From Mytilus trossulus (Eukaryota; Mollusca; Bivalvia; Mytilida; Mytilidae): a stretch of DNA of 64,000 bases. The notes beneath the pieces are model-generated. The model did not search any database, was not told the origin of the DNA, and saw only the letters and a list, made by a program, of their open reading frames with translations. A program made the position numbers and the translations under genes. The DNA lies in NCBI RefSeq assembly GCF_036588685.1, contig NC_086374.1, forward strand, positions 30,620,886-30,684,885. Direction: 5' to 3'. This document shows positions 31,301-40,924 of the stretch, in pieces (positions within the stretch are counted from its first letter, which is position 1; the number at the start of each line of letters is the position of its first letter).

Positions 31301-33658
31301 GTTCCTGACAGAATGAAAATCTTAAATCAATTTTAAGGAGACATAGGTTTAGGTTGCCCAAATAGTAAATGCCTGGCATCTTTACTTCTGTTGCAACCAA
31401 ATAATTGATACACATAATAAACAATATTGAAAACAACCAATTATTCTCATATCTTGTTGATAATAACTTGCCTTTGTTTTTGTAGGTGTATGCAGTATTT
31501 TGTATTCTCATTTTCTGTCCAGAGAAACATAACTAAATCATAATACTTTTCAGGATCATGGTGTGCCTAGAGAAAAAGTAGTTATTATAGGACCACCAGC
31601 CAGTAACATTTCAGCTTGGGAAAAAGACTGCCAAATCAATGGTAATATTCCCTTGTAAATAAGTTAATAGTTTCATACAAATCTATTTGTAGTTTTGTAT
31701 ATTCATAATGAATTAAAGTCATAAGAAACCTCAAATTTAAAAAAAATATAATGCAAATGATTTTTATAACTTAATGGATAGTTTTCATTATGAAACTCAT
31801 ATACATATATACTTTTCTCTGAAGAAAGTTCTTTAATTTGTTCATATTTAGAAGAAGTTAACTTTATTTTAATTGCTTGCTTCCAGTAAGCAATTCCTTA
31901 ACATATATATTTTTTCCGTATGCAAAGTGAACTCAGCACGACCCATCTTGTAAAAATCCGGTGATTGCAATATGCATTGATGTCCTTAAAATAAACTATG
32001 TCTGATTGTACATGTTAAACACGTTCTCAATATCCATGTTTTTTTGTTGATTGTTGACAAACAGGTGACAATCGTTAAACTTCAGCTTCAAAACACGACC
32101 GTTAATTACCCTCCATATTTTCACAATACTGACCGATTGAAAAAAAAATGACAATTATACGAAATTTATGCGAAAAAAATGGTAAAATCTTGCACCGAAG
32201 ACTTAGTTTTATGATGTTTGGATGCATTGGTTCAAGAATTGGAATAACATTATTTTCACCGGTCACTCGTTTCATATGACTTTAAGACATTTTACCAAAT
32301 TCACATATTTCACATCTCAATTCTGTCTACAAATGCCTCCAGTTGTAATGCACCTGTAATCCTCCCACCCAGGGACCAAGCATAAAAAATAGTGAGTATG
32401 GAAGGTACCCAATAAAACCAAGGAAATTACTATCTTTTGTTTATCAACTAGAATTTTGTGTTCAGTATTTCTAAATTAAAGATGAAAACATACAGTTAAT
32501 ACACGGATAATATTAAAGGCTATGTTTTGATTTGAAGAAATTTCTTGTTTGCCTCACTGTAACCATTGCTTTTTTATTGGTAAAATTAAAGGTAGAGTGT
32601 GCACAAAGAGTAACACAGAAACAGCCAAATACGCAAAAGCTTGTGTGGAAGCTGCCAGGGAATCTGGATGTAGTTCAGTTGACATGTACACAGAAATGGT
32701 GAAAGAGAAAGTAAATATTCCTTATGTTGTAATACATTGGGTTTAAGTAGACAATGATTTATTTGATATTTCAATGGTTATAAATTATGGTCTGTCCATT
32801 CATTTCTGATAACTCACATAAAGATATAAAGATATCAGGATGTGTTATGATTTCAAATGAGAAAACTCTCCACCAGAGATCAAATGATGTAGAAGATAGT
32901 AATGTTTATTTAGAATTTTTAAATAAACATTAATTTTTTTTACATAAATAAGGCCGTTAGTTTTCTCATCTGAATTGTTTTACATTGTTTTATCGGGGCC
33001 TTTTATAGCTGACTCTGCGGTATGGGCTTTGCTCATTGTTGAAGGCTGTACGGTGACCTATAGTTGTTAATGTCTGTGTCATTTTGGTCTTTTGTGGATA
33101 GTTGTCCATGGGCAATCGTACCACATCTACTTTTTTTATATAGAATGTTGGTTCCATGGAAACAAGCTCCCTTTTGATTTTATTATATTTCATTTTTAGT
33201 TTTTTTTCAGAATATAACTGGACTTTTATCATTAAAATGTATACATTTGACAAAACTCAATAGAATTTTCATCTTGTTTGAACAACTGTTGATGTATTTT
33301 TGTGTAGAAATAATGTCAATACACTATCGATATTTCAAATGATTGATGGTAAAAGTGAAATTACATCAAGTGTTCATAAGGAAATTCCATACAAGCTTAA
33401 AGCTGGTATTTCTGCAGGACTTGGGTTAGATTTTTCAATTACTCATATCCATATACAAGAAAGAATTACTTTTCTGTTTTTTAGGACTGGGAAAACATGC
33501 TTAATGATGGCCTTCATCTTTCATCAAGAGGTTGTGAATATTTGTTTGACCTATTGAAACCAGTAGTTACCAAGGTAACAGCAGAATTGCCTATGTTATA
33601 TCCAGATTGGAAACAGGTGGATACTAATAATCCAGAATTACCCTTCAATGGAAAGTGA
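22385..33658 (+). CDS. IAH1: Isoamyl acetate-hydrolysing esterase 1 homologue, SGNH/GDSL hydrolase
   Basis: Exons: 22385-22438, 29513-29568, 30145-30361, 31554-31641, 32592-32710 and 33485-33658 (TGA 33656-33658). GT-AG and phases 0, 2, 0, 1, 0 all agree; 708 nt gives 235 aa, slightly shorter than vertebrate IAH1. The family hydrolyses short-chain esters with a Ser-Asp-His centre. Block I is FGDSLTQ (Ser15), block II RGFSGYNTRW (Gly45/48), block III FLGANDS (Asn80), and block V DGLH (Asp186, His189). No signal peptide or membrane segment is seen, so it is probably intracellular. Intron 1 is 7 kb and holds a LINE-bearing nested transposon, two perfect palindromes and a second, divergent first exon at 28390-28449. 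A candidate poly(A) signal AATAAA is at 34253. Its physiological substrate is not established here. Confidence 0.93.
22756..22846. repeat. Two adjacent near-perfect palindromes in IAH1 intron 1
   Basis: AAGGATTTGTATAGT (22756-22770) and its exact inverse complement (22772-22786) are separated by one base. Then 22813-22846 is a perfect 34-bp palindrome centred between 22829 and 22830 (half-site AGAGACATATAATACAA). Both are AT-rich and could extrude as hairpins. No family assignment. Confidence 0.85.
22960..23150. repeat. G/C-rich GGATCTGCCCCTG dispersed repeat
   Basis: Runs of G and C (AGGGGGGAGGAGGG-like text, ACCCCCACCCCCACCCC) end in GGCTGGATCTGCCCCTGAG, matching the family seen at 17.2 and 62.7 kb. 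The opposite-strand frame of about 78 codons here is low-complexity and not a gene. Confidence 0.55.
23323..26285. mobile_element. MULE-like MITE (31-bp TIR, 9-bp target duplication) split by a LINE
   Basis: Direct repeats GGTTGCCAC at 23323-23331 and 26277-26285 flank inverted 31-bp ends at 23332-23362 and 26246-26276 (outer text TAGTCCAAATAATTATGA, 28 of 31 positions pairing). A 9-bp duplication with such ends is what Mutator-like elements leave. The LINE fills most of the inside (about 23366-26200); after its (GAA)n tail the rest of the small element (GCTATTTTAATTTTCGTAGG ... GCCTTGCCAGATG) resumes. So the LINE inserted into an already resident MITE. The superfamily is inferred from the duplication length only. 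Confidence 0.7.
23371..26037 (+). CDS. LINE ORF2-type protein: 5'-truncated endonuclease plus reverse transcriptase
   Basis: The frame is open without a stop from 23371 to TAA 26035-26037 (888 codons); the first internal ATG is at 23584 but the homology starts earlier (GKEGGGVLIAI), so the original start was lost by 5' truncation. Apurinic-type endonuclease motifs: WLGGDFNLPDIKWP and GISDHD (Ser-Asp-His at 23857-23865). Reverse transcriptase: HKATGPDNLP, NVVPIFKKGDK, NYRPVSL, DFSKAFDKVPHKRL, GVPQGTVLGP and the catalytic FADD at 25213-25224, then YLGVTIS and a CR1/L2/Jockey-type C-terminus (LVRPVVEYSSPVWDPY, VQRKAARFVF). The 3' UTR runs to ATTCGGAAGAAGAAGAAG near 26178-26198. The intact frame argues for a recent insertion. 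It lies in IAH1 intron 1, sense orientation. Confidence 0.92.
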   Translation, partial: LFEDVFRNDRVGKEGGGVLIAIKKGIICQEVYKSKNVELIAAQINITDTKSLVIISAYRPPNKNDIDYLKQMIIEINELKLKFKNSTFWLGGDFNLPDIKWPEQNISGSMYPKELNEAFIDMLNNLGIEQMVDFPTRKDNILDLFCTNQPALITKIKSIPGISDHDIVLVDAICKPQRSKQSQHKIYLWKKVDIKKIKDVTSHFISELISQTNENLNIDQLWNKFKEGSNKIIDDNVPSKITKSKYTNPWANRDIDHLCKKQRKAYNKAKKTGKQEHKDKYKKLKATAQREIRRAQSTYMQEIISPQLEEKPKSFWQFIKSKKTETSGVSPLRGKDGLLYSEPNIQANILNEQFKKAFTTEDTSSMPNKGTSPHPTMPDIFISNNGLLKLLKNLNPHKATGPDNLPAYFLHNFAEELSPFLTFFFQKSIDTGKIPNDWKQANVVPIFKKGDKHNAINYRPVSLTAICCKILEHILTSNIRKHLTINNILNDSQHGFRSKRSCETQLIISIQDLAKSLGYGNQIDVILLDFSKAFDKVPHKRLAQKLEFYGIRNQNLNWINDFLADRQQQVLLNGVKSSKLAVDSGVPQGTVLGPTLFLLFINDLPEHVTCNARLFADDCLLYRNVNNSSDAQLLQKDLSSLVKWEEDWQMNFNPEKCYVIHISKKSKPSTFDYILHNHILEAVKDSKYLGVTISHDLDWGTHIDNITCKANKTLGFLRRNLKNCTRKVKNLTYTSLVRPVVEYSSPVWDPYKKQHITQVEQVQRKAARFVFNDYKDRSPGAVSNLIKSLEWENLESRRKKARLTMLYKINWGLVEVPKDNLTISDRRTRGKHKFRQISTNKDFYKFSFYPRTISDWNSLPEAIGMSDTLESFKSGISTLTLEGSTATY
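26790..27020 (-). repeat. TATGCCCCACC repeat family, reverse orientation, with GACG/CAGA runs
   Basis: GGTGGGGCATGAAAAT at the right end, GACGGACGGACGCACAGACG near 26929, CTTGACCAAAAACTTTAACC, and TGGACCGTGAAATTGGGGTC at the left are the inverse of the copy at 57160-57480. It lies in IAH1 intron 1. Confidence 0.65.
27338..27920. mobile_element. Candidate inverted-repeat element, TIR ACCCAAATTGCACCT
   Basis: ACCCAAATTGCACCTTTTT at the left is mirrored by AACAGGTGCAATTTGGGT at the right, spacing about 580 bp. The right end is doubled (CAGTGCAATTTGGGTAC twice in tandem). An inner CACCCAAATTGCATCC at about 27511 is a further partial end. The interior is AT-rich, with a TGACG-rich patch (three TGACG within 27689-27720). 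No coding frame. Confidence 0.5.
28390..28449 (+). CDS. IAH1: Second, divergent first exon of IAH1 (alternative or relic)
   Basis: ATG at 28390 opens MSHLKKVWPKLILIGSSSTQ and runs straight into a GTGAGT donor at 28450 in phase 0, exactly the phase and position of the upstream first exon (WPKVLLFGDSLTQ). Eight of the 13 aligned residues are identical, so this is a duplicated exon 1. It would splice to 29513 to give a 237-aa protein. In it the GDS block becomes GSS: the presumed nucleophile Ser is kept but the Asp before it and the Leu after it become Ser. A possible 3' splice site (CCCTTTATAG) lies 25 bp upstream of the ATG, so it may be part of a longer exon with 5' UTR. Whether it is transcribed cannot be judged here. 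Confidence 0.65.
28968..29108. repeat. Degenerate short tandem repeat (~22 bp)
   Basis: Variants of CTGCTCCAATATTACTTCAC recur about six times (CTGCTCTAATGTTTCTTC, CTGCTTCAATGTTACTTTAC, CTGCACCAATGTTCG, CTGCTCCAATATTACTTCAC twice, CTACTCCAATATTCTTTCAC). It lies in IAH1 intron 1 downstream of the second first exon. Confidence 0.7.
30590..30690 (+). repeat. Bivalve short repeat fragment (ATTGCCAATGAGACAAC)
   Basis: GAGGTATGGTATGATTGCCA, ATGAGACAACTATCAAATGA and GGCTATATGGCCTTTGACAA identify the family. It lies in IAH1 intron 3. Confidence 0.65.
31717..32281. mobile_element. TTAA-flanked MITE, family copy 1 (IAH1 intron 4)
   Basis: TTAA at 31713-31716 and 32282-32285 bracket ends AGTCATAAGAAACCTC and CACTCGTTTCATATGACT, which are inverse complements apart from one or two bases. 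The 565-bp interior is non-coding and aligns along its whole length with the element at 50485-51058 (for example GAAGAAAGTTCTTTAATTTG, GACAAACAGGTGACAATCG, CATTGGTT(C/T)AAGAATTGGAA). Confidence 0.85.
32820..33150. repeat. Two oppositely oriented pieces of the bivalve short repeat
   Basis: 32820-32905 reads forward (AACTCTCCACCAGAGATCA, AATGATGTAGAA). 32950-33150 reads in reverse (TTTTCTCATCTGAATTG, TATGGGCTTTGCTCATTGTT, GGCAATCGTACCACATCTAC). It lies in IAH1 intron 5. Confidence 0.55.
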
Positions 33659-34342
33659 AACTATTACTGAATGATGTGATATGATTTTAAATCTTTATGT
33701 ATAAAATGATATGTGTACTGATTTTTTTATAAAGCATATATGTATATGAACAAAAGTGTCTTCTTTATGATATGACTTGCATTCCCTCACTACATGGATT
33801 GTACTCTGCTCTGAAACCAGGCTCTGAAGTTTTTCAAAGGATGAAACCTAAAGGCAATCTCAAACTTCATATTACATGTACTTAGATTTTGAAACAAGAT
33901 TGGCTAGATATTTTGTTTGGTACTTCCTAATGTCAAAATGTTAAATGTAAGTGAGCTGTCAGACAGTCATTTCCCGTTTGAAGATATGTTGAATTTCCAC
34001 TGTGCATGGATTTTTCTCAACTTCTAATTAGGAGTTGGGTAGACATTACATTTCGTGCTTATAAATATTGACAGAAAAAGAATGGAAACCACTTATTTTG
34101 TAGGCAGATATTTCTATTTTAAACTAAAATTTCTTTAAATAGAATTGACTAATGTAATGGAATTAAAATATTTAAAACAGCTGTTTCATTTTTTGGTCTT
34201 GAAACAAATGATTTTGATTTGATAATGGCTAAATATAGTAATTTCTGCTATTAATAAAATCTTTGCAATTTTGCAATTACAGCTGTCTTATACCAATTAG
34301 AATAGAATATACAGACATGATATTCATTCAGGAAATTTATCA

Positions 34343-37300
34343 TAGTATTGCTGTTATGTGGTATGTTTCTCCTAGTACTTATTCTTGTCAGTAGTATTGC
34401 TGGAATGTGGTATGTTCCTTCTTTTTCTTATTCTTGTCAGTAGTATTGCTGGTATGTGGTGTGTTCCTTCTTGCTCTTATTCTTGTCAGTAGTATTGCTG
34501 GTATGTGCTATGTTCCTTCTTGCACTCATTCGTGTCAGTAGTATTGCTGGTATGTGGTGTGTTTTACTTGCTCTTATTCTTGTCAGTAGTATTGCTGGTA
34601 TGTGGTGTGTTTTACTTGCTCTTATTCTTGTCAGTAGTATTGCAGGTATGTGGTATGTTCCTTCTGTTTCTTATTCCTGTCGGTAGTATTGCTGGTATGT
34701 GGTATGTTCTTTCTTTCTCTTGTTATTTTTCCAGTTAAATTGCTAGGACGTGGTGTGTTCCTACTTGCTCTAATTTTTGTCAGTTATATTGCTGGTATGT
34801 GGTGTGTTCCTTTTTGCTCTTATTCTTGTCAGTAGTATTGCGGGTATGTGGTGTGTTCCTTCTTGCTCTTATTTTGTCTGTAGTATTGCTGGTATGTGGT
34901 ATGTTTCTTCTTGCTCTTATTCGTGTGAAAGTATTGCATGTATGTGGTGTGTTCCTTCTTGCTCTTATTCTTGTCAGTAGTATTGCTGGTATGTGGTGTG
35001 TCCCTTCTTGTTCTTATTATAGTCAGTAGTATTGCTGGTATGTGGTATGTTTCTTCTGGCTCTTATTCATGTCAGTAGTATTGCTGGTATGTGGTATGAT
35101 CCTTATATTGCTGGTATGTGGTGTGTTCTTTCTTGCTCTTATTCTTGTCAGTAGTATTGCTGGTATGTGCTATGTTCCTTCTTGCTCTTATTCTTGTCAG
35201 TAGTATTGCTGGTATGTGATGTATTCCTTCTTGATCTTATTATAGTTAGTAGTATTGCTGGTATGTGGTATGATCCTTCTTTTTCTTATTCTTGTCAGTA
35301 GTATTGCTGGTATGTGCTATGTTCCTTCTTGCTCTTATTCTTGTCAGTAGTGTTGCTGGTATGTGGTGTGTTCCTTCTTGCTCTTTTTCTAGTCAGTAGT
35401 ATTGCTGGTATGTGGTGTGTTCCTTCTTGCTCTTATTCTTGTCAGTAGTATTGCTAGTATGTGCTATGTTCCTTTTCTGCATATGCATTATTAGTATACC
35501 CCCAATCTACAGAAACCAACGTCATAAATCAATATGAATGTAAGTCTATCTACTACTCGGCTAGAAAATAAACAAAGAAATGCTAGTGCAAATGGATTAT
35601 GGTGTGTTCCTTCTTGCTCTTATTCTTGTCAGTAGTATTGCTGGTATGTGGTGTGTTCCTTCTTGCTCTTATTATTATCAGTAGTATTGCTGGTATGTGG
35701 TGTGTTTTACTTGCTCTTATTCTTGTCAGTAGTATTGTTGGTATGTGGTGTGTTCCTTCTTGCTCTTATTCTTGTCAGTAGTATTGGTGGTATGTGGTGT
35801 GTTCCTTCTTGCTCTTATTCGTGTCAGTAGTATTGCTGGTATGTGGTGTGTTTTACTTGCTCTTATTCTTATCAGTAGTATTGCTGGTATGTGGTGTGTT
35901 CCTTCTTGCTCTTATTCTTGTCAGTAGTATTGCTGGTATGTGGTGTGTTTTACTTGCTCTTATTCTTATCAGTAGTATTGCTGGTATGTGGTGTGTTCCT
36001 TCTTGCTCTTATTCGTGTCAGTAGTATTGCTGGTATGTGGTGTGTTTTACTTGCTCTTATTCTTATCAGTAGTATTGCTGGTATGTGGTGTGTTCCTTCT
36101 TGCTCTTATTCGTGTCAGTAGTATTGCTGGTATATGGTGTGTTCCTTCTTGCTCTTATTCTTATCAGTAGTATTGGTGGTATGTGGTGTGTTCCTTCTTG
36201 CTCTTATTCTTGTCAGTAGTATTGCTGGTATGTGCTATGTTCCTTTTTGCTCTTATTATTATCAGTAGTATTGCTGGTATGTGGTGTGTTCCTTCTTGCT
36301 CTTATTCTTGTCAGTAGTATTGCTGGTATGTGGTGTGTTCCTTCTTGCTCTTATTCTTGTCAGTAGTATTGCTGGTATGTGCTATGTTCCTTCTTGCTCT
36401 GATTATTATCAGTAGTATTGCTGGTATGTGCTATGTTCCTTCTTGCTCTTATTATTATCAGTAGTATTGCTGTAATGTGGTGTGTTCCTTCTTGCTCTTA
36501 TTCCTGTCAGTAGTATTGCTGGTATGTGTCATGTTCCTTCTTGCTCTTATTTTTGTCAGTAGTATTGCTGGTATGTGCTATGTTCCTTCTTGCTCTTATT
36601 ATTATCAGTAGTATTGCTGGAATGTGATGTGTTCCTACTTGTTCTTATTCTTGTCAGTAGTATTGCTGGTATGTGGTGTGTTTTACTTGCTCTTATTCTT
36701 GTCAGTAGTATTGCTGGTATGTGGTGTGTTCCTTCTTGCTCTTATTCGTGTCAGTAGTATTGCTGGTATGTGGTGTGTTTTACTTGCTCTTATTCTTGTC
36801 AGTAGTATTGCTGGTATGTGGTATGTTTCTCCTAGCTCTTATTATTGTCAGTAGTATTGCTGGTATGTGGTGTGTTCTTTCTTGCTCTTATTCTTGTCAG
36901 TAGTATTGCTGGTATGTGCTATGTTCCTTCTTGCTCTTATTATTATCAGAAGTATTGCTGGTATGTGGTGTGTTCCTTCTTGCTCTTATTCTTGTCAGTA
37001 GTATTGCTGGTATGTGGTGTGTTCCTTCTTGCTCTTATTCTTGTCAGTAGTATTGCTAGTATGTGCTATGTTCCTTCTTGCTCTTATTATTATCAGTAGT
37101 ATTGCTGGTATGTGCTATGTTCCTTCTTGCTCTTATTATTATCAGTAGTACTGGTGGTATGTGGTGTGTTCCTTCTTGCTCTTATTCTTGTCAGTAGTAT
37201 TGCTGGTATGTGGTATGTTCCTTCTTGCTCTTATTCTTGTCAGTAGTATTGGTGGTGTGTGGTGTGTTCCTTCTTGCTCTTATTCTTGTCAGTAGTATTG

Positions 37301-37388
37301 CTGGTATGTGGTGTGTTTCTTTTTGCTCTCATTTTTATCAGTAGTATTGCTGGTATGTGGTATGTTCTTCCTCTTCTTCTTGTCAGTA
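34343..37388. repeat. Large minisatellite of 48/49-bp units, ~60 copies
   Basis: The unit reads about TAGTATTGCTGGTATGTGG, then TGTGTTCCTTCTTGCTC, then TTATTCTTGTCAG (49 bp). A variant with TGTGTTTTACTTGCTC is 48 bp. In 35.6-36.1 kb the two alternate, giving a 97-bp higher-order period; elsewhere 49-bp units run alone. Because 48/49 is not always a multiple of three, the frames on the plus strand drift and encode only hydrophobic repeats (for example LLLFLSVVLLVCGVF), which I do not regard as genes. The array starts about 680 bp after the IAH1 stop and about 85 bp after a candidate poly(A) signal, so it may be in or just past the 3' UTR. Confidence 0.95.
35475..35599 (+). repeat. 125-bp non-repeat block inside the minisatellite (copy 1)
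   Basis: The unit array stops in the middle of a unit (GTTCC) and is replaced by 125 bp starting TTCTGCATATGCATTATTAG and ending GTGCAAATGGATTA, after which the array resumes inside a unit (TGGTGTGTTCC). The same 125 bp occur at 37597-37721, with one visible difference (GCATTATT against GCACTATT). Confidence 0.95.
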
Positions 37389-37596
37389 ACAGTTTATTTT
37401 AAAGACATTAGAAGCAAACATTTACTACAACACAAGACTTTATTTTTTCAGATTGAGAAATAAGTTGAGTAACATGCCTATATGGTGTTATAGTATATCA
37501 TTGATTATTGTTAGTTAAATGAAATATGTTGTAAGACATTAATCCTAATACGTTTAACATAAGATTATATTATAGTCATAAAAACAGAAAGAGCAT

Positions 37597-37721
37597 TTCT
37601 GCATATGCACTATTAGTATACCCCCAATCTACAGAAACCAACGTCATAAATCAATATGAATGTAAGTCTATCTACTACTCGGCTAGAAAATAAACAAAGA
37701 AATGCTAGTGCAAATGGATTA
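37597..37721 (+). repeat. 125-bp block in the 3' flank of the minisatellite (copy 2)
   Basis: Same sequence and orientation as 35475-35599 with one base different, about 210 bp beyond the end of the array. As it sits in otherwise unique flank, this is probably the source copy. Confidence 0.95.
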
Positions 37722-37849
37722 AAAACAATAATATCAACCATGCACAAACAACGTGTGTCTTTATATGTTGTGATGTTACATAATTGTTTGAGAAAAGGGT
37801 GAAGGTTAGTACCTATTCAAACTTTTAAACATGCTGCATTTGTTTCTAC

Positions 37850-38060
37850 CTATCTATGTCAGGAATCTGACGTTCAGTATAGTTGTCGTTTGTTGATGTG
37901 GTTCTTAAAAGGTTTTACACTCGTCATTTGTATGGCCCTTTATTGCTTGCTGTTTGGTGTGAGCCAGTCTGAGGGCTCCGTGTTGAGGACCTTACTTTGA
38001 CCTAAAATGGTTTACTTTTACAATACCACATCTGCTTATATATCTATTGAGAAGATTTCA
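37850..38060 (-). repeat. Bivalve short interspersed repeat, reverse orientation
   Basis: GTTGTCGTTTGTTGATGTGG, TTTTACACTCGTCATTTG, CCCTTTATTGCTTGCTGTTT, GGTGTGAGCCAGTCTGAGGG and CCGTGTTGAGGACCTTACTT are the inverse of the landmarks at 59645-59785. Confidence 0.7.
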
Positions 38061-38988
38061 TCGTCTGGATCACTCGTCCTAAATCAAGTTTGGCTTAGAA
38101 CACATGTGAAATTAATAAAAATACATGGAAATGTATTAAAATTTACTTTGATCTATAAGATATCTTGACAGATGTGTTTACAGTATTGGTGTGTTAGAGA
38201 ACTTTGACTGTGAATGGCTTGATAATATATTATATTTTATTACGTTTTAATCTATTAGTCCCCTACACATGAAGTCAAAGGGGATTTTAGGTTTGTTCTC
38301 TCTGTCTGGTTGGTTTCGTCTGGTTATCCGTCAGTCTGGCAGATCAGTTTTCAACGTTTTTTTTTCGTTATTCTTGAAGATATTGATTTGATATTTGGTG
38401 TATTTTTTGCAGTCAGTGGGTCCCCACTTATTAAAGAGGGTGCAAGGGGAATTCCAATAACAGCAAACCAGTAAATTGATTTGTCTTAAAACAGATAACA
38501 AGGAAATGAAAAGGGACAATTACAGATAACAGTAAATGAAATCTCAAAATCAGTCTGGTTCAAGACTAATACAGTAGTTCTTATTATATATACCTAGCTA
38601 GGCTTTAACAGAGACATATATATTCACATATTTTAATTTTGATCCTCATCAGGTATCCTTGGCCTTGTGTTTTCCTTTTTGTAATTTCATAATTGATGTA
38701 TATAGTATACATGTACACATGGGGGTACAATGCAGATTATCCCCCTATATACGAAAATTCAAATTCGAACAATTCTTTATATCACAAAAAAAGAAAAACA
38801 TATGACTAGGGATACCTGGTGAGGATAGGGTTAGGTCCATGTGATCTTAATAGAAACACCTTTTATATATATTGTGTACAAGTTTTGATTTTGTACAAAT
38901 TACGATTTGTAAATTGTACAAACATTATTAGTTTCAGTGTTGTTAAAGGAATATTTAAAAATCAAAGGCATTAAAATAGATCATTTTT
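38061..38988. other. AT-rich intergenic DNA, nothing recognised
   Basis: Between two repeats. No exon with splice sites or recognisable protein similarity was seen on either strand. Confidence 0.5.
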
Positions 38989-40803
38989 ATACGACCGCAA
39001 AATTTGAAAAAAAATTCGTCGTATATTGCTATCACGTTGGCGTCGTCGTCTGCGTCGTCGTCGTCGTCGTCGTCCAAATACTTTTAGTTTTCGCACTCTT
39101 ACTTTGGAAAAGTGAATAGAAATCTATGAAATTTTAACACAAGGTTTATGACCACAAAAGGAAGGTTGGTATTGATTTTGGGAGTTTTGGTCACAACATT
39201 TTAGGAATAAGGGGCCAAAAAGGGCCCAAATAAGCATTTTCTTGGTTTTCCCACCATAATTTTAGTTTAAGTTAATAGAAATCTATGAAATTTTGACACA
39301 AGGTTTATGACCACAAAAGAAAGGTTGGGATTGATTTTGGGAGTTTAGGTCCCAACAGTTTAGGAATTAGGGGCCAAAAAAGGGACCCAAATAAGCATTT
39401 TTCTTGGTTTTCACACCATAACGTTAGTATAAGTAAATATAAATCTATGAAATTTAAACACAAGGTTTATGACCATAAAAGGAAGGTTGGTATTGATTTT
39501 GGGAGTTTTGGTCCCAACAGTTTAGGAATAAGGGGCCCAAAGGGTCCAAAATTAAACTTTGTTTGATTTCATCAAAATTGAATAATTGGGGTTCTTTGAT
39601 ATGCCGAATCTAACTGTGTATGTAGATTCTTAACTTTTGGTCCCGTTTTCAAATTGGTCTACATTAAGGTCCAAAGGGTCCAAAATTAAACTTAGCTTGA
39701 TTTTGACAAAAAATGAATCGGTTGGGTTCTTTGAAATGCTGAATCTAAAACTGTACTTAGATTCTTGATTATTGGCCCAGTTTTCAAGTTGGTCCAAATC
39801 GGGGTCCAAAATTAAACTTTGTTTGATTTCATCAAAAATTTAATAAATGGGGTTCTTTGTTATGCCAAATCTAACTGTGTATGTAGATTCTATATTTTTG
39901 GTCTTGTTTTCAAATTGGTCTACATTAAAGTCCAAAGGGTCCAAAATTAAAATTAGTTTGTTTTTAACAAAAATTGAAATCTTGGGGTTCTTTGATATGC
40001 TGAATCCAAACATGTACTTAGATTTTTTATTATGGGCCCAGTTTTCAAGTTGGTCCAAATCAGGATCTAAAATTATTATATTGAGTATTGTGCAATAGCA
40101 AGTCTTTTCAATTGCACAGTATTGCGCAATGGCAAGAAATATCTAATTGCACAATATTGTGAAATAGCTTTTTTAAAATTAGAGTTATCTTTCTTTGTCC
40201 AAAATAGTAAGCAAGAAATATCTAATTGCACAATATTGTGCAATTGCAAGAATTTTTTTTAATTGGAGTTATCTTTCTTTGTCAAGAATCAACATAAATC
40301 TTTGTACAATATACAATGTATATTCACTTTTTAATACCAACTGATAAATTAAAATAATCTTTACCATTCAGTGATAACAAGCAGTTTTTTTTTACATCTT
40401 AATATTTTATGATGTATTTAAATGAGTAGTTATTGTTGCAAACTCCATTAGAAATTTTAATTGAGATTAGTTTTGGAATAATTGGGAAAGGGGGATGTGA
40501 TTAAAAAAATTGGATTCAGTTTTCTCATTTGAAATTTCATAAATAAAAAGAAAATTTCTTCAAACATTTTTTTGAGAGGATAAATATTCAACAGCCTAGT
40601 GAATTGCTCTAAGAGAAAACAAAAATTTTAAGTTCATTAGAACACATTCATTCTGTGTCAGAAACCTATGCTGTGTCAGCTATTTAATCACAATCCAAAT
40701 TTAGAGCTGAATCCAGCTTGAATGTTGTGTCCATACTTGCCCCAACCGTTCAGGGTTCAACCTCTGCGGTCGTATAAAGCTACGCCCTGCGGAGCATCTG
40801 GTT
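38989..40803. mobile_element. 1.8-kb element with ATACGACCGCA inverted ends and internal tandem modules
   Basis: ATACGACCGCA at 38989-38999 is mirrored by TGCGGTCGTAT at 40765-40775, followed by AAAGCTACGCCCTGCGGAGC to about 40803. Near the left end is a GTC/GTCG microsatellite (39042-39075). Inside are about three ~160-bp modules (AAATCTATGAAATTTTAACA, ACAAGGTTTATGACCA, TTGATTTTGGGAGTTT) at 39116-39550. Then come about four ~120-130-bp modules (AATTAAACTTTGTTTGATTT, GGGGTTCTTTGATATGC) to about 40080. There is no open frame of transposase size. I recognise it as a very abundant bivalve repeat; its class is unknown to me. Confidence 0.7.
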
Positions 40804-40924
40804 TGTTTTTTGTTGAGTTTTTTCTTTTTCAAGAAAATGAAGCCAGTGACACCTTATATAAATTTGATAACTATAATATTTTATTCTGAAAAGCAGTTTT
40901 CTCGTATGGATTTTGTTATAAAAA

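Noticed and set aside
34456..37099. Many overlapping plus-strand frames of 60-84 codons coding hydrophobic repeats such as LLLFLSVVLLVCGVF
   Set aside because: They are translations of the minisatellite; frames shift with each 48/49-bp unit and no start context, splice signal or domain supports a gene.
38937..39119. Frame with a poly-valine run
   Set aside because: It is the GTC microsatellite at the left end of the 1.8-kb repeat element.
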